DNA from: Reyranella sp.
GTDB lineage: Bacteria > Pseudomonadota > Alphaproteobacteria > Reyranellales > Reyranellaceae
Direction: 5' to 3'
Assembly: GCA_029946105.1 (NCBI GenBank)
Contig: JAQSDW010000034.1
Coordinates: 27,384 to 69,055 of the forward strand
Length of the DNA stretch: 41,672 bases
Shown here piece after piece: positions 15,825 through 25,560 of this stretch (positions are counted from its first letter, which is position 1; every line of letters starts with the position of its first letter). The notes under the pieces are model-generated. The model was not told the DNA's origin. It saw only the letters and a program-made list of their open reading frames with translations, and made no database searches. Made by a program: the position numbers and the translations under genes.

Positions 15825-16711
15825 GCGCTTACGATCATCTCCTGGCCGAGGCGCGGGGCCGGCCGTTCGCCGCCATCGTCGGCTGGCCGGTCGAGCATTC
15901 GCGCTCGCCGGCGTTACACGGCTACTGGCTGAAGCAGCATGGCATCGACGGCCACTATGGCCGCCTCCCGGTCGAGCCCAAGCGCGCCGCGCTGGAGGAG
16001 CTGGTGGCCTTCCTCAGGCGCACGCCCAACGCGCGCGGCTGCAATCTCACCCTGCCGCACAAGATCGACATCATGCCGCTGCTCGACCGTATCGATCCCG
16101 CCGCGGCGCGGATCGGCGCGGTCAACACCGTGATCAAGCAGGCCGGCGGCACGCTGGAAGGGCGCAACAGCGACGGCTTCGGCTTTCTCGCCCATCTCCG
16201 CGCCAGCGCGCCGGACTGGAAAGCCGACGCGGGCCCGGTCGTCGTCTTGGGCGCCGGCGGAGCGGCGCGTGCCATCGTGGCGACCCTGATGGACGCCGGC
16301 GTCCCGGAGCTGCGCCTGATCAACCGCACGCAGGAGAGCGCCATCCAGCTCGGCCTCGCCTTCACACCGCGCGACGGCCGCCGCATCGCCATCGAACGCT
16401 GGGACGAGCGCTCGGAGAGGCTTGATGGCGCGACATTGCTGGTCAACACGGCAGCGCTTGGCATGACGGGCAAGCCGCCGCTCGAGATCGATCTCGCCAG
16501 GCTGCCCAAGGGTGCAGTGGTGAACGACATCGTCTACATCCCGCTCGAGACCGAGTTGCTGGCCACGGCGCGCGCGCGCGGCAATCGCTGTGTCGACGGC
16601 CTCGGCATGTTGCTGCATCAGGGTCGGATGGGCTTCAAGGCGTGGTTCGGCGCCGACGTCCAGGTGAGCACCGAACAGCGCCACGCCGTCGCCTCGGATC
16701 TCGGAGCCTAG
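15821..16711 (+). CDS. aroE: Shikimate dehydrogenase
   Basis: A 296-residue NADP-dependent dehydrogenase reducing 3-dehydroshikimate to shikimate. GWPVEHSRSP is the shikimate-binding loop (usually G-x-P-x-x-H-S-x-S-P) and NLTLPHK carries the catalytic Lys. GRNSDGFGF holds the catalytic Asp and has Ser where Thr is usual. GAGGAARA is the dinucleotide motif, NRT follows the second strand, and GLGMLLHQG is the C-terminal signature. The ATG overlaps the maf stop by four bases (ATGA). A hotdog thioesterase gene follows with no gap. coaE, the usual next gene, is absent here. Confidence 0.94.
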   Translation: MSAYDHLLAEARGRPFAAIVGWPVEHSRSPALHGYWLKQHGIDGHYGRLPVEPKRAALEELVAFLRRTPNARGCNLTLPHKIDIMPLLDRIDPAAARIGAVNTVIKQAGGTLEGRNSDGFGFLAHLRASAPDWKADAGPVVVLGAGGAARAIVATLMDAGVPELRLINRTQESAIQLGLAFTPRDGRRIAIERWDERSERLDGATLLVNTAALGMTGKPPLEIDLARLPKGAVVNDIVYIPLETELLATARARGNRCVDGLGMLLHQGRMGFKAWFGADVQVSTEQRHAVASDLGA

Positions 16712-17131
16712 ATGGACTCCGATCCTCCCGAAGGCTTCAAGCCGCTGTTCCGCACCAGCCCGTTCCTCGATCACAACGGACCGTTGTTCTATCGCGAGAA
16801 CGACGACGGCACTTTCGTGGTCGGGCTGCGCATCCAGCCCAAGCACGCCAATGCCCGCGGCATCGCCCATGGCGGCATGCTGATGACCCTGTGCGACATC
16901 GCGCTCGGCTATCGCACGACCCGAAGCCAGACGCCGTCGCCGATGCTGACGACCGCCAGCGTGAAGACCGATTTCGCCGGCTCGGCCAAGATCGGCGACT
17001 GGGTCGAGGCCCATGTCGACGTGCAGAAAGTCGGCGGGCGGCTGGCTTTCGCCAACTGTTATCTCAAGGTCGGCGAGGAGCGCATCGTGCACGCCAGTGC
17101 CGTGTTCGCGCGGAGCGGTGATCGTTCATAA
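16712..17131 (+). CDS. PaaI-family hotdog thioesterase
   Basis: A 139-residue hotdog-fold thioesterase. The helix motif HANARGIAHGGMLMTLCDIA contains the HGG turn and catalytic Asp position of PaaI/YbgC-like acyl-CoA thioesterases, and TTASVKTDFAGSAKIGDWVE is the dimer strand. It would hydrolyse an acyl- or aryl-CoA; the substrate is not known. The ATG begins directly at the base after the aroE TAG, so it is the last gene of the maf-aroE transcript. It is convergent with rho. Confidence 0.88.
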   Translation: MDSDPPEGFKPLFRTSPFLDHNGPLFYRENDDGTFVVGLRIQPKHANARGIAHGGMLMTLCDIALGYRTTRSQTPSPMLTTASVKTDFAGSAKIGDWVEAHVDVQKVGGRLAFANCYLKVGEERIVHASAVFARSGDRS

Positions 17132-17199
17132 AAGGCGCCCCTCCCGTTGAACCGTGCGGGCTTTCGGTGCTGATTACAGCGCCTGCCGCCCGCCAGGGC

Positions 17200-17219
17200 A
17201 GGGCGCGCGAGAGCGCGCC

Positions 17220-17221
<2 letters not shown>
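17200..17221 (-). terminator. GC hairpin overlapping the rho stop codon (no T-tract)
   Basis: A perfect 9-bp stem (AGGGCGCGC / GCGCGCCCT) with a GAGA tetraloop spans the last bases of rho, including two bases of its stop codon. No run of T follows on either strand, so it is not a classical intrinsic terminator. It may protect the 3' end of the rho mRNA or separate the convergent paaI-like and rho transcripts. The rest of the 17132-17199 gap shows nothing clear. Confidence 0.45.
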
Positions 17222-18599
<1,378 letters not shown>

Positions 18600-18738
18600 G
18601 TGTCTTCAGTCCGGGGAATGACGCACGCGCTTCGGCGACCGGGACGGTCGAACCTGTGAGAATAAGCGCTGTGTCGTACTTGGGTGGGCCCCGTCGATCA
18701 CCGCCGGGGAGGCGGCGCCAAGGGCCCTAGGTGGCGCT

Positions 18739-18767
18739 CATATAGGGGCGTAACCCTGATCTGTCAA
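18739..18767 (-). promoter_or_regulatory. Sigma70-type promoter of rho
   Basis: On the minus strand a perfect -35 TTGACA (18767-18762) is followed after exactly 17 bases by TATATG (18744-18739). The -35 overlaps the stop codon of the cupin gene upstream. Transcription would begin near 18732, giving a leader of about 130 bases before the rho ATG at 18599; the leader is GC-rich with several short stems. Long leaders are known sites of Rho autoregulation in E. coli; whether that holds here is inference. Confidence 0.75.
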
Positions 18768-19153
18768 CGAATTACCGGTCGGTGCTCAGTGCCGGCGCCC
18801 GGCGTGATGAACAGCAGGTCGCCGGGCTGGCGCACGATGCCGCGGTGCCAAAGGCCGGTCGGAATGACCAGGGTCTGGCCCGGCTTGAGCACGGCCCGCT
18901 CCTCGCCGGCCTCGGTCTCCAGCACGATCTCGAGTTCGCCGGACAGCAGGGTCAGGATCTCTTCGCCGGCGGGATGGCGCTCCCAATGATCCCAGTCCTT
19001 GGTCTGCAGTGTGGCGCCCATCAGGCGGCCCTGCTCGAGGTCGCGACGGTCCTCGATGCCGGCCCAGAACTTTTCGCCACCCTCCATGGCGAGCGCACTT
19101 TCGTCCGGCCGCAGATGGACGTAGGTGCCCTTGAGCGAGAAGACCTGGGTCAT
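18764..19153 (-). CDS. Single-domain cupin protein
   Basis: A 129-residue small cupin. Motif 1 is DHWERHPAGEEILTLLSGELEI and motif 2 is GQTLVIPTGLWHRGI; the conserved His/Glu positions suggest a bound metal ion. The function is unknown; small cupins of this type often accompany catabolic operons. The ATG at 19153 overlaps the upstream dehydrogenase stop (TGATG) and has AGGAGG just upstream, so translation is probably coupled. A GTG one codon earlier is possible but less likely. It is the last gene of the CMD-GNAT-HIBADH-cupin set. Confidence 0.85.
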   Translation of the reverse strand: MTQVFSLKGTYVHLRPDESALAMEGGEKFWAGIEDRRDLEQGRLMGATLQTKDWDHWERHPAGEEILTLLSGELEIVLETEAGEERAVLKPGQTLVIPTGLWHRGIVRQPGDLLFITPGAGTEHRPVIR

Positions 19154-20067
19154 CACTCCTCCTCGGCGAGCATCTCGGCGTAGCGGAGGATCTCGGTATG
19201 GTCAGCGCCGGCGCCGAGCTTGCCGTCGGCCGCCATCCAGTAGCCCATCGCCTGCTGCAGCATCGGCATCTTGAGCTTCAGATGCTGGGCGACGTCGCCC
19301 GCGGTGCGCAGGTCCTTGGCCATCAGGCGGGTGCTGAAGCCCGAGGCGAAGCTGCGCGACACTACGAACTGGCGGCCTTTGACCTCGGTCGCGTTGCTCT
19401 TGCCGGTCGAGCTGTTGAACACGTCGACCATGGTGCCAGGGTCGAGCCCGAAGGCCTCGCCGACCACCAGCGCCTCGCACATCGCGACCAGGCCCGAGGC
19501 CGAGAGGAAGTTGTTCAGCGCCTTCAGCGCATGTCCGGCGCCGGCCGGTCCACAGAGTGTGATCGTCTTGCCCATGGCGTCGAGCAGCGGTCGCGCCCGT
19601 TCGAGATCGGCGACGCTTCCACCCACCATGATGGCGAGCGAGCCATCGACTGCGCGCTTCACGCCACCCGAAACGGGCGCGTCGAGCAGCGCCACGCCCG
19701 ACGCCGCGAGATCGCGGGCGAGCTTCTGCGTATCGACGGGATTGGACGAACTCATGTCGAGTACCAGGGCGCCAGCACCGAGGCCTTCGCGCGCCGCATC
19801 GCGGCCCTCGATCAGCGCCTGCCGCACGATCTTGCCGTCTGGCAGCATGGTGATCAGCGCATCGGCGCCTTCGGCCGCGGCCTTGGCCGACGCGGTGGCC
19901 AGCGCCGAGGGATGGGCGCCGACGAAATGCGACACGGCCTTCTGCGAAACGTCGAACACGCGCAGCTTGAAGCCGGCGCCTGCAAGTCTAGCGGCCATCG
20001 GCCGGCCCATCATGCCGAGGCCGAGAAAGGCGATGGTGGCGGGAGGTACCAATGAAGATGCGGTCAT
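19153..20067 (-). CDS. 3-hydroxyisobutyrate dehydrogenase-like beta-hydroxyacid dehydrogenase
   Basis: A 304-residue NAD(P)-dependent beta-hydroxyacid dehydrogenase. The Rossmann motif is GLGMMGRPMAARLAGAG. The substrate-binding DAPVSGGVKRAVDG and the catalytic Lys K182 in GHALKALNNFL are intact. Candidate substrates include 3-hydroxyisobutyrate, tartronate semialdehyde and related acids; no further clue is in the sequence. The start at 20067 overlaps the GNAT stop (ATGA) and the stop overlaps the cupin start, so it sits in a tightly coupled operon. Confidence 0.9.
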   Translation of the reverse strand: MTASSLVPPATIAFLGLGMMGRPMAARLAGAGFKLRVFDVSQKAVSHFVGAHPSALATASAKAAAEGADALITMLPDGKIVRQALIEGRDAAREGLGAGALVLDMSSSNPVDTQKLARDLAASGVALLDAPVSGGVKRAVDGSLAIMVGGSVADLERARPLLDAMGKTITLCGPAGAGHALKALNNFLSASGLVAMCEALVVGEAFGLDPGTMVDVFNSSTGKSNATEVKGRQFVVSRSFASGFSTRLMAKDLRTAGDVAQHLKLKMPMLQQAMGYWMAADGKLGAGADHTEILRYAEMLAEEE

Positions 20068-20537
20068 GAACGAGCCCCGGATGTGAGATCGTATTCATAG
20101 AGGGGCAGGCTGCGGCCGGGAATGGCATCCGATGGCGCGTTTCGCAGGAAGCGCGCGCCCATGCGCTCGTAAAACGGCGCCGCGTTGGGATCAACCAGAA
20201 TGGTCAGGACCTTGGCGTCGAAGGTCCGCGCTGTCTGGGCGGCAGCCTCGAACAGGACACGCCCGATGCCACGACCGAGGAAGGGTGGATCGACGAAGAA
20301 CAGATCGAGGTCGGCGCTCTCGCCGTCCGGGATCACGCTGGCGACGCCGATGGCGCGATCCTTGCCATCGACGGCCACCAGCACGCGGCCCAGCGCGATA
20401 TCGGCCGAACTCACGCGCAGCGACGAAGCGCTCTGCCGCATGAATTCGGCGTCATAGCCCCAATGTGCCTTAGAGCGGACGCAGAGCGCGGTCAGCATCG
20501 TCGCCTCCCCGACCTGCGCCGCTCGAATGGCGAGCAT
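20064..20537 (-). CDS. GNAT-family N-acetyltransferase
   Basis: A 157-residue acetyltransferase. The acetyl-CoA pyrophosphate loop is PFLGRGIGRVLFEAA, preceded by the strand ADLDLFFVDP, and the C-terminal PNAAPFYERMGARF is typical of GNAT proteins. The acceptor is unknown. The ATG at 20537 is 3 bases after the CMD stop, and the stop overlaps the next start by four bases (ATGA). The context does not identify the substrate. Confidence 0.88.
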   Translation of the reverse strand: MLAIRAAQVGEATMLTALCVRSKAHWGYDAEFMRQSASSLRVSSADIALGRVLVAVDGKDRAIGVASVIPDGESADLDLFFVDPPFLGRGIGRVLFEAAAQTARTFDAKVLTILVDPNAAPFYERMGARFLRNAPSDAIPGRSLPLYEYDLTSGARS

Positions 20538-20540
20538 TGT

Positions 20541-20963
20541 TCAGACGCCGCGTTCCTTGAAGACGTCGCGCGCCGTCTTGAAGGCGTCGAGGCCGGCCGG
20601 GATGCCGCAATAGATGGCGACCTGCAGGAAGATCTCCTTGATCTCCTCCTTGGTGAGGCCGTTGGTGAGCGCGCCGTTGACATGGAGCTTGAGCTCGGGC
20701 CCGCGGTTGAGCGCCGCCAGCATGGCGAGATTCAACATCGAGCGGGTCTTCTTCGACAAGCCCGGTCGCGACCAGACGTAGCCCCAGCAATATTCCGTGG
20801 TGACATCCTGGAACGACATCATGAAGTCGTCGGCATTCGCCATCGAGTTGTCGACATAGGCCGAGCCCAGCACGGCTTTGCGAAGCTTCATGCCGTCGTC
20901 GTACAGCTTCTTGTTGCGGGGCTTGGGGGTGGCTTTCTTTGCTTTCGCTTTGGCTTTCGCCAT
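20541..20963 (-). CDS. Carboxymuconolactone decarboxylase-family protein
   Basis: A 140-residue CMD/AhpD-like protein. The motif FQDVTTEYCWGYVWSRPGL with a single Cys resembles gamma-carboxymuconolactone decarboxylase (PcaC) rather than the two-Cys AhpD peroxidase-reductant type. LNLAMLAALNRGPELKLHVN and EEIKEIFLQVAIYCGIPAG are conserved. It begins with a Lys/Ala-rich extension (residues 2-15) not needed for the fold. GGAGG precedes the ATG at 20963 by about 9 bases. It is the first gene of the CMD-GNAT-HIBADH-cupin operon, 51 bases downstream of the Rrf2 regulator. Confidence 0.88.
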   Translation of the reverse strand: MAKAKAKAKKATPKPRNKKLYDDGMKLRKAVLGSAYVDNSMANADDFMMSFQDVTTEYCWGYVWSRPGLSKKTRSMLNLAMLAALNRGPELKLHVNGALTNGLTKEEIKEIFLQVAIYCGIPAGLDAFKTARDVFKERGV

Positions 20964-21014
20964 GGTCGTGATCCTCCGTTCATGAAGTGACGGACGAGCA
21001 TAGCGCAGGAAATT

Positions 21015-21473
21015 TCAGACGACGACTTGGCGCGCCGGTGGGCTGGTTTGCGTCACGAGCCCCTTGTCGCGCGCCTGGCGGCAGAGATCGTCAATGGAGA
21101 TGCCGTCGAGCTGCGCCATCATGTTCTCGCGCAGTTTCTCCCACACCGGCCACACCACCTCATGGGCGAGTGGCGAGCCGACGGAGGGATCGTTGGGTTC
21201 GGTCTCGGCCTCCAGATTACGCACGACGCGGACGACCTCGCCCAATGTAATCTGGCTGCGGTCGCGGCCGAGGCGATAACCGCCCCTCGGGCCGCGCTTG
21301 CCCGACAGGATACCAGCGCGAACGAGATGCTGCAGGACCTGCTCGAGATAGCGCTTGGGAATGCGCTGGCGTTCGGTGATGTCGCCACTGCGCACGGGAT
21401 GCTCGCCGACATGGAATGCCACGTCGAGCACCGCCTCCAGAGCGAACATCGTCTTCTTGCTAAGCCGCGGCAT
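21015..21473 (-). CDS. Rrf2-family transcriptional regulator lacking the Fe-S cysteine cluster
   Basis: A 152-residue Rrf2 winged-helix protein. ITERQRIPKRYLEQVLQHLVRAGILSGKRGPRGGYRL is the recognition helix and wing. IscR and similar members bind a [2Fe-2S] cluster with three closely spaced Cys in the loop after the wing; here that loop (VRNLEAETEPNDPSVGSP) has none, and the only Cys in the region is in DDLCRQA near residue 130. So it is unlikely to be a classical cluster sensor. It starts 38 bases after dut and lies 51 bases before the CMD operon, its probable target (inference). Confidence 0.88.
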   Translation of the reverse strand: MPRLSKKTMFALEAVLDVAFHVGEHPVRSGDITERQRIPKRYLEQVLQHLVRAGILSGKRGPRGGYRLGRDRSQITLGEVVRVVRNLEAETEPNDPSVGSPLAHEVVWPVWEKLRENMMAQLDGISIDDLCRQARDKGLVTQTSPPARQVVV

Positions 21474-21511
21474 CCTGTCTTCCCTTCAGGCCCTCCGCAC
21501 CAACCCCGTCA

Positions 21512-22009
21512 TCACGTTCCCGTCTTTGCCTCGCCAGTCGAGGCCCCGGTCGAGACACCCGTCGATCCGAAGCCGCCGGCGCCCCGCGCCGTCCGGTCGA
21601 GCTCGCCGACTTCCCGCCAGATCGCGCGGGCATGCCGGGCAATGACCAACTGTGCAATTCGCATGCCGCGCGTGATCTTGAACGGCTCGCGGCTGAGATT
21701 GATCAGGATCACGCCGACCTCGCCGCGATAGTCGGCGTCGATCGTGCCAGGCGCGTTGGCGACCGTTATTCCGTTCTTGGCGGCCAGGCCTGAACGTGGC
21801 CGCACCTGAGCTTCGAAGCCCACCGGCAGCGCCAGCGAAATCCCGGTCGGGACGATCTTTCGTTCGAGCGGTGCCAGCTCGATCTCGCCGTCGATGGCGG
21901 CCAGAAGATCGGCGCCGGCAGCGGCGGCCGTTGCATAGTCGGGCAAGGCCAGGTCCCGCCCATGGGCCAGCCGCACCACCTCGATCTCGACGCTTTCGAC
22001 ACCGTTCAT
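21512..22009 (-). CDS. dut: Deoxyuridine 5'-triphosphate nucleotidohydrolase
   Basis: A 165-residue trimeric dUTPase that converts dUTP to dUMP and keeps uracil out of DNA. The five family motifs are present: [32 protein letters not shown], the [10 protein letters not shown] strand, and the C-terminal P-loop-like [12 protein letters not shown] short Ser/Thr/Gly tail follows. The ATG at 22009 was chosen because GGAG, overlapping the coaBC end, precedes it and [14 protein letters not shown] gives a family-like N-terminus. It is 7 bases after coaBC, the usual alphaproteobacterial coaBC-dut arrangement. Confidence 0.95.
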   Translation of the reverse strand: MNGVESVEIEVVRLAHGRDLALPDYATAAAAGADLLAAIDGEIELAPLERKIVPTGISLALPVGFEAQVRPRSGLAAKNGITVANAPGTIDADYRGEVGVILINLSREPFKITRGMRIAQLVIARHARAIWREVGELDRTARGAGGFGSTGVSTGASTGEAKTGT

Positions 22010-22016
22010 ATGACCG

Positions 22017-23270
22017 CTACTCCGCTGCTTCCGCCGACCGCGGCCGAGCCAGATGAAGGGCAATGCGCGCGGCGAGGCGGCCGGCAACCTCATCCTTGGC
22101 CAGAGTCGGCCAATCCTCCACGCCGGTGGCACTGATCAGGTGGACGGTGTTGCGCTCGCCTCCGAAGGTGCCGGTGGCGGGCGAAACGTCATTGGCCACG
22201 ATCCAATCGCAGCCCTTGCGCTGGCGCTTGTCGATCGCATTGGCCACCAGGTTCTCGGTCTCGGCGGCAAAGCCCACGATCAGCGTCGCGCGCCCGGTGC
22301 CGGGCTTCGACAGGGTGGCGAGAATATCGGGGTTGGGTGCGAGGTCGAGCGCCGGTGGCTGCGCGCCCGGCTTCTTCTTGATCTTGGCTTTGGAAGGCTT
22401 CGCCACTTTCCAGTCGGCGACCGCAGCGGCGCAGACGGCGACATCGATGGCGCCGGCGGCGAGGCAGGCCGCCAGCATCTCGTCGGCCGAATCGACATGC
22501 ACCGTGCGCACGCCCGTCGGATCGGCCACCGTGACCGGGCCACTCACCAGCGTGACCTCGGCGCCGAGCCGCGCCAGGGCGGCGGCGATAGCGTGGCCCT
22601 GCTTGCCCGAGGAATGGTTGGAAATGTAGCGCACCGGGTCGATCGCCTCGCGTGTCGGCCCGCTTGTCACCAGCGCGCGCTTGCCGGCCAATGGTTGTTC
22701 AAGGAGCGGCCTAGCGGAAGCCAGCCCCACGGCCAACATCGATTCGATGGCGGCAACGATCTCTGCCGGCTCTGACATACGGCCGGGGCCATGCTCGTTG
22801 CAGGCCATGGCGCCATCGTTGGGGCCGATGAAGGTGACGCCGCGCTTCTTCAGGGTTTCGACATTGGCGACCGTCGCGGCATGGGTCCACATGCGGACGT
22901 TCATGGCGGGTGCGGCGAGCACGGGCTTGTCGGTGGCCAGCAGCACCGTGGCGGCGAGGTCGTCGGCCATACCGCCTGCCATGCGCGCCAGGATATTGGC
23001 GGTGGCGGGTGCCACGACCAGCAGGTCGGCATCGCGCGAGAGCTGGATGTGGCCCATCTCGTTCTCGTCGGTCAGCGAGAACATGTCGGTGTAGACGCGG
23101 TCTTCCGACAGGGCCTGCAGCGACAGCGGCGTCACGAATTTGGCGCCCGCTTCGGTGACCACACATCGCACCGCCGCGCCGCGCTCGCGCAGACGACGGA
23201 TCAGCTCGAGCGACTTGAAGGCAGCTATGCCGCCCGCGACGATCAGCAGGATTCGCTTGCCGTGCAACAT
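22017..23270 (-). CDS. coaBC: Bifunctional phosphopantothenoylcysteine decarboxylase/synthetase
   Basis: A 417-residue fused CoaC-CoaB enzyme. The FMN-dependent decarboxylase half has H74 (GHIQLSR), the PAMN motif at 121-124 and C157 in [14 protein letters not shown]. The CTP-dependent synthetase half has [28 protein letters not shown] with the KIKKK substrate loop, and VANDVS. All catalytic residues expected from E. coli Dfp are present. Together they turn phosphopantothenate and cysteine into phosphopantetheine. It lies between a TauE-type transporter and dut, 13 bases from the former. Confidence 0.96.
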   Translation of the reverse strand: MLHGKRILLIVAGGIAAFKSLELIRRLRERGAAVRCVVTEAGAKFVTPLSLQALSEDRVYTDMFSLTDENEMGHIQLSRDADLLVVAPATANILARMAGGMADDLAATVLLATDKPVLAAPAMNVRMWTHAATVANVETLKKRGVTFIGPNDGAMACNEHGPGRMSEPAEIVAAIESMLAVGLASARPLLEQPLAGKRALVTSGPTREAIDPVRYISNHSSGKQGHAIAAALARLGAEVTLVSGPVTVADPTGVRTVHVDSADEMLAACLAAGAIDVAVCAAAVADWKVAKPSKAKIKKKPGAQPPALDLAPNPDILATLSKPGTGRATLIVGFAAETENLVANAIDKRQRKGCDWIVANDVSPATGTFGGERNTVHLISATGVEDWPTLAKDEVAGRLAARIALHLARPRSAEAAE

Positions 23271-23283
23271 GCCCGTTAGACTA

Positions 23284-24024
23284 TCACAACAGGCGGCTGG
23301 TGAAAGTATAGACGCCCGTCAGCAGCAGCGCCCAGAACACGGCCAGGCGGAACTGCTCCACCGACAGGCGCAGGCGGATCTGCTGCCCGACCCACATACC
23401 CGCGAGCGCCGGCCCGACGGCAACCGCCGACACGATGGCCCGCGGGCCGTCGAGGAGACCGAAAAAGAGCAGCGATGCGGTAAGCGTGAGCGACGTGGCG
23501 CACAGCACGACGCCCAGGGTCTGCACCAGCTCCGACGGCTTGATATCGAGCCCCTGCAGGTAGGGCATCAGGGGAATGATCGGCACGCCGACGAGGCCCG
23601 CCACAAAGCCGGATACGACGCCGACCACCGGCGCCAGGGGCCGCTCCAGATCGGCATGGATATGAAGCCGGATGCGCAGCAGGCCGAGGCCGCTATAGAC
23701 GATCAACACCGCCGCCAGGACGAGGAACGCCCAGTTCGGGCCCTTTTGGCCGATTAGCCACATGGTGAGATAGAGCGAGATCGCCAACGGCACCATGAGG
23801 GGCCATTGGCGTCGCGCGATGATCCGGAACTGGCCGCCGATCGCGGCCTGCCAGACGTTGGTGAAGATGGTCGGGAGCGCGATCAGGGCGATCGACTCCG
23901 TCAATGGCAGGACAAGCGACGTGAGCGCAATCGTGATGGTCGGCAAGCCGAGACCCACCAGCCCTTTGACCGTTCCCGCCAGCAGGAACACCGAGAGACC
24001 GAAGACGATATCCTGCGTCGTCAT
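23284..24024 (-). CDS. TauE/SafE-family membrane transporter
   Basis: A 246-residue integral membrane protein with about eight hydrophobic segments. The first contains FLLAGTVKGLVGLGLPTITIAL and the second half repeats with VVGVVSGFVAGLVGVPIIPLMPYLQG, the internal duplication typical of TauE/SafE (sulfite/organosulfonate exporter) proteins. The substrate is not known. It begins 3 bases after the ubiB stop and ends 13 bases before coaBC, so it was added inside the conserved ubiE-ubiB-coaBC-dut series. Confidence 0.9.
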   Translation of the reverse strand: MTTQDIVFGLSVFLLAGTVKGLVGLGLPTITIALTSLVLPLTESIALIALPTIFTNVWQAAIGGQFRIIARRQWPLMVPLAISLYLTMWLIGQKGPNWAFLVLAAVLIVYSGLGLLRIRLHIHADLERPLAPVVGVVSGFVAGLVGVPIIPLMPYLQGLDIKPSELVQTLGVVLCATSLTLTASLLFFGLLDGPRAIVSAVAVGPALAGMWVGQQIRLRLSVEQFRLAVFWALLLTGVYTFTSRLL

Positions 24025-24027
24025 CCT

Positions 24028-25560
24028 CTAGTGCCACCAGGCCACGAAGGCGGCGACGAGGGCGAGCACGGCCACTGCTTCGGCGAAGCCGATGCGTGGC
24101 CACGCGCGACCCGAAGCCGGCAGCGGCGGGGCGGCGGCACGTTCGGCGATGCGGCGCTCGTGCTCGACGACGAGATGGAGGCTGTCGATCAGGCGCGGCA
24201 GGCGCCGGATCGCCTGGGCAACATCCTCGACCGCGCGTCCGACGGTGGCACGCGGCCCGAAATGCGTGCGCATCCATTCCTCGATCAACGGCCGCGCCAG
24301 CTCCCAGATATTGACTTTGGGATTGAGCTTGGTGCCCATGCCCTCGGCCATCAGCATGGTCTTCTGCAGCAGCAACAGCTGCGGCTGCACCGCCATCTCG
24401 AACTGTTCGGTGACGCGTAAGAGCTGGGCAAGCAGGCGGGCGATCGAGATATCGTAGCTCGGCTTGCCGAAGATCGGCTCGCCGATCGAACGGCAGGCCT
24501 GGGCGAACATTTCCAGCGACTGGTTGGGTGGCACGTAGCCGGCGCGGAACTGGACCTCGGCGACGGCGCGATAGTCTCGCCGCAGGAAGGCAACCAGCAG
24601 CTCGGCGAGATAGCCGCGCGTGTCCTCGTCGATCCGGCCCATGATGCCGAAATCGACCGGCACGACGCGGCCCTCGCGATCGACGAAGGCGTTGCCACCG
24701 TGCATGTCGGCATGGAAAAAGCCGTCGCGGAACACCTGATAGAAGAACGCCTCGGCGCAGGTCTTCATGACGACGTCGGCGTCGTGGCCCGCCGCCACGA
24801 TGGCGTCGCGGTCGCCGATCGGAATGCCGTCGATCCGTTCCAGCGTCAGCACCCGCTGGGCCGTGCGGTCCCAGTCGATTGTGGGCGCCCGATAGCCCGG
24901 ATCGTCGACAAAGTTTCCACCCAGCTCTTCGGCTGCCGCGGCCTCCATGCGCAGGTCCATTTCGACGCGCACCACGTCGGCGAAGGCGCGCACCGAATCG
25001 ACCGGCTTCAGCCGGCGGAAACGCGGCTGCGTGCGCTCGACCAGCTCGGCCATCCAGTAGAAGAGATCGAGGTCACGCTCGAAGGCCTTTTCGATGCGGG
25101 GCCGCAGCACTTTGACCGCAACGTCGCGGCCGTCGGTGGTGACGGCGAAATGCACCTGGGCGATCGAGGCAGCCGCCACAGGCTCATCCTCGAAGCTTGT
25201 GAACAAAGCCTCCAGCGGTCTCCCCAGTTCGCTCTCGACGATGCGACGGGCTTCGGCAGCGGAGAAGGCCGGCAGATGATCTTGCAGGCGCCCCAGGTCG
25301 GCCGCGACACCTTCGTCGAGGAGGTCGGCCCGGGTCGAGAGCGCCTGGCCGAGCTTGATGAAGGACGGCCCCATCTCCTGCAGGGCCGCCGCCAGCCGCT
25401 CGCCGGGTCGACGCGGGTCGCGGCGGCGGGCGAACAGTCGCGCCCAGGCGATCAGTGCCGGTGCGATGCCCAGCGTCTCGAGCGGAAACAGCGCATCGTG
25501 GCGGGCAAAGCTCAGCGCCATGCGCAGCAGGCGCCAGCTGTTGCGAAGGGCACGCAGCAT
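24028..25560 (-). CDS. ubiB: UbiB-family atypical kinase for ubiquinone biosynthesis
   Basis: A 510-residue ABC1/ADCK-type atypical kinase needed for ubiquinone biosynthesis. The diagnostic KLGQALSTR (KxGQ motif) is at residues 69-77, the Ala-rich nucleotide loop region AAASIAQVH at about 132, the metal/active-site DMHGGNAFVD and the VDFGIMGRI loop later. The C-terminal hydrophobic segment (about 485-508) anchors it in the membrane. The ATG directly follows the ubiE stop (TAG then ATG). Its neighbours ubiE, coaBC and dut are the usual ones. Confidence 0.95.
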   Translation of the reverse strand: MLRALRNSWRLLRMALSFARHDALFPLETLGIAPALIAWARLFARRRDPRRPGERLAAALQEMGPSFIKLGQALSTRADLLDEGVAADLGRLQDHLPAFSAAEARRIVESELGRPLEALFTSFEDEPVAAASIAQVHFAVTTDGRDVAVKVLRPRIEKAFERDLDLFYWMAELVERTQPRFRRLKPVDSVRAFADVVRVEMDLRMEAAAAEELGGNFVDDPGYRAPTIDWDRTAQRVLTLERIDGIPIGDRDAIVAAGHDADVVMKTCAEAFFYQVFRDGFFHADMHGGNAFVDREGRVVPVDFGIMGRIDEDTRGYLAELLVAFLRRDYRAVAEVQFRAGYVPPNQSLEMFAQACRSIGEPIFGKPSYDISIARLLAQLLRVTEQFEMAVQPQLLLLQKTMLMAEGMGTKLNPKVNIWELARPLIEEWMRTHFGPRATVGRAVEDVAQAIRRLPRLIDSLHLVVEHERRIAERAAAPPLPASGRAWPRIGFAEAVAVLALVAAFVAWWH

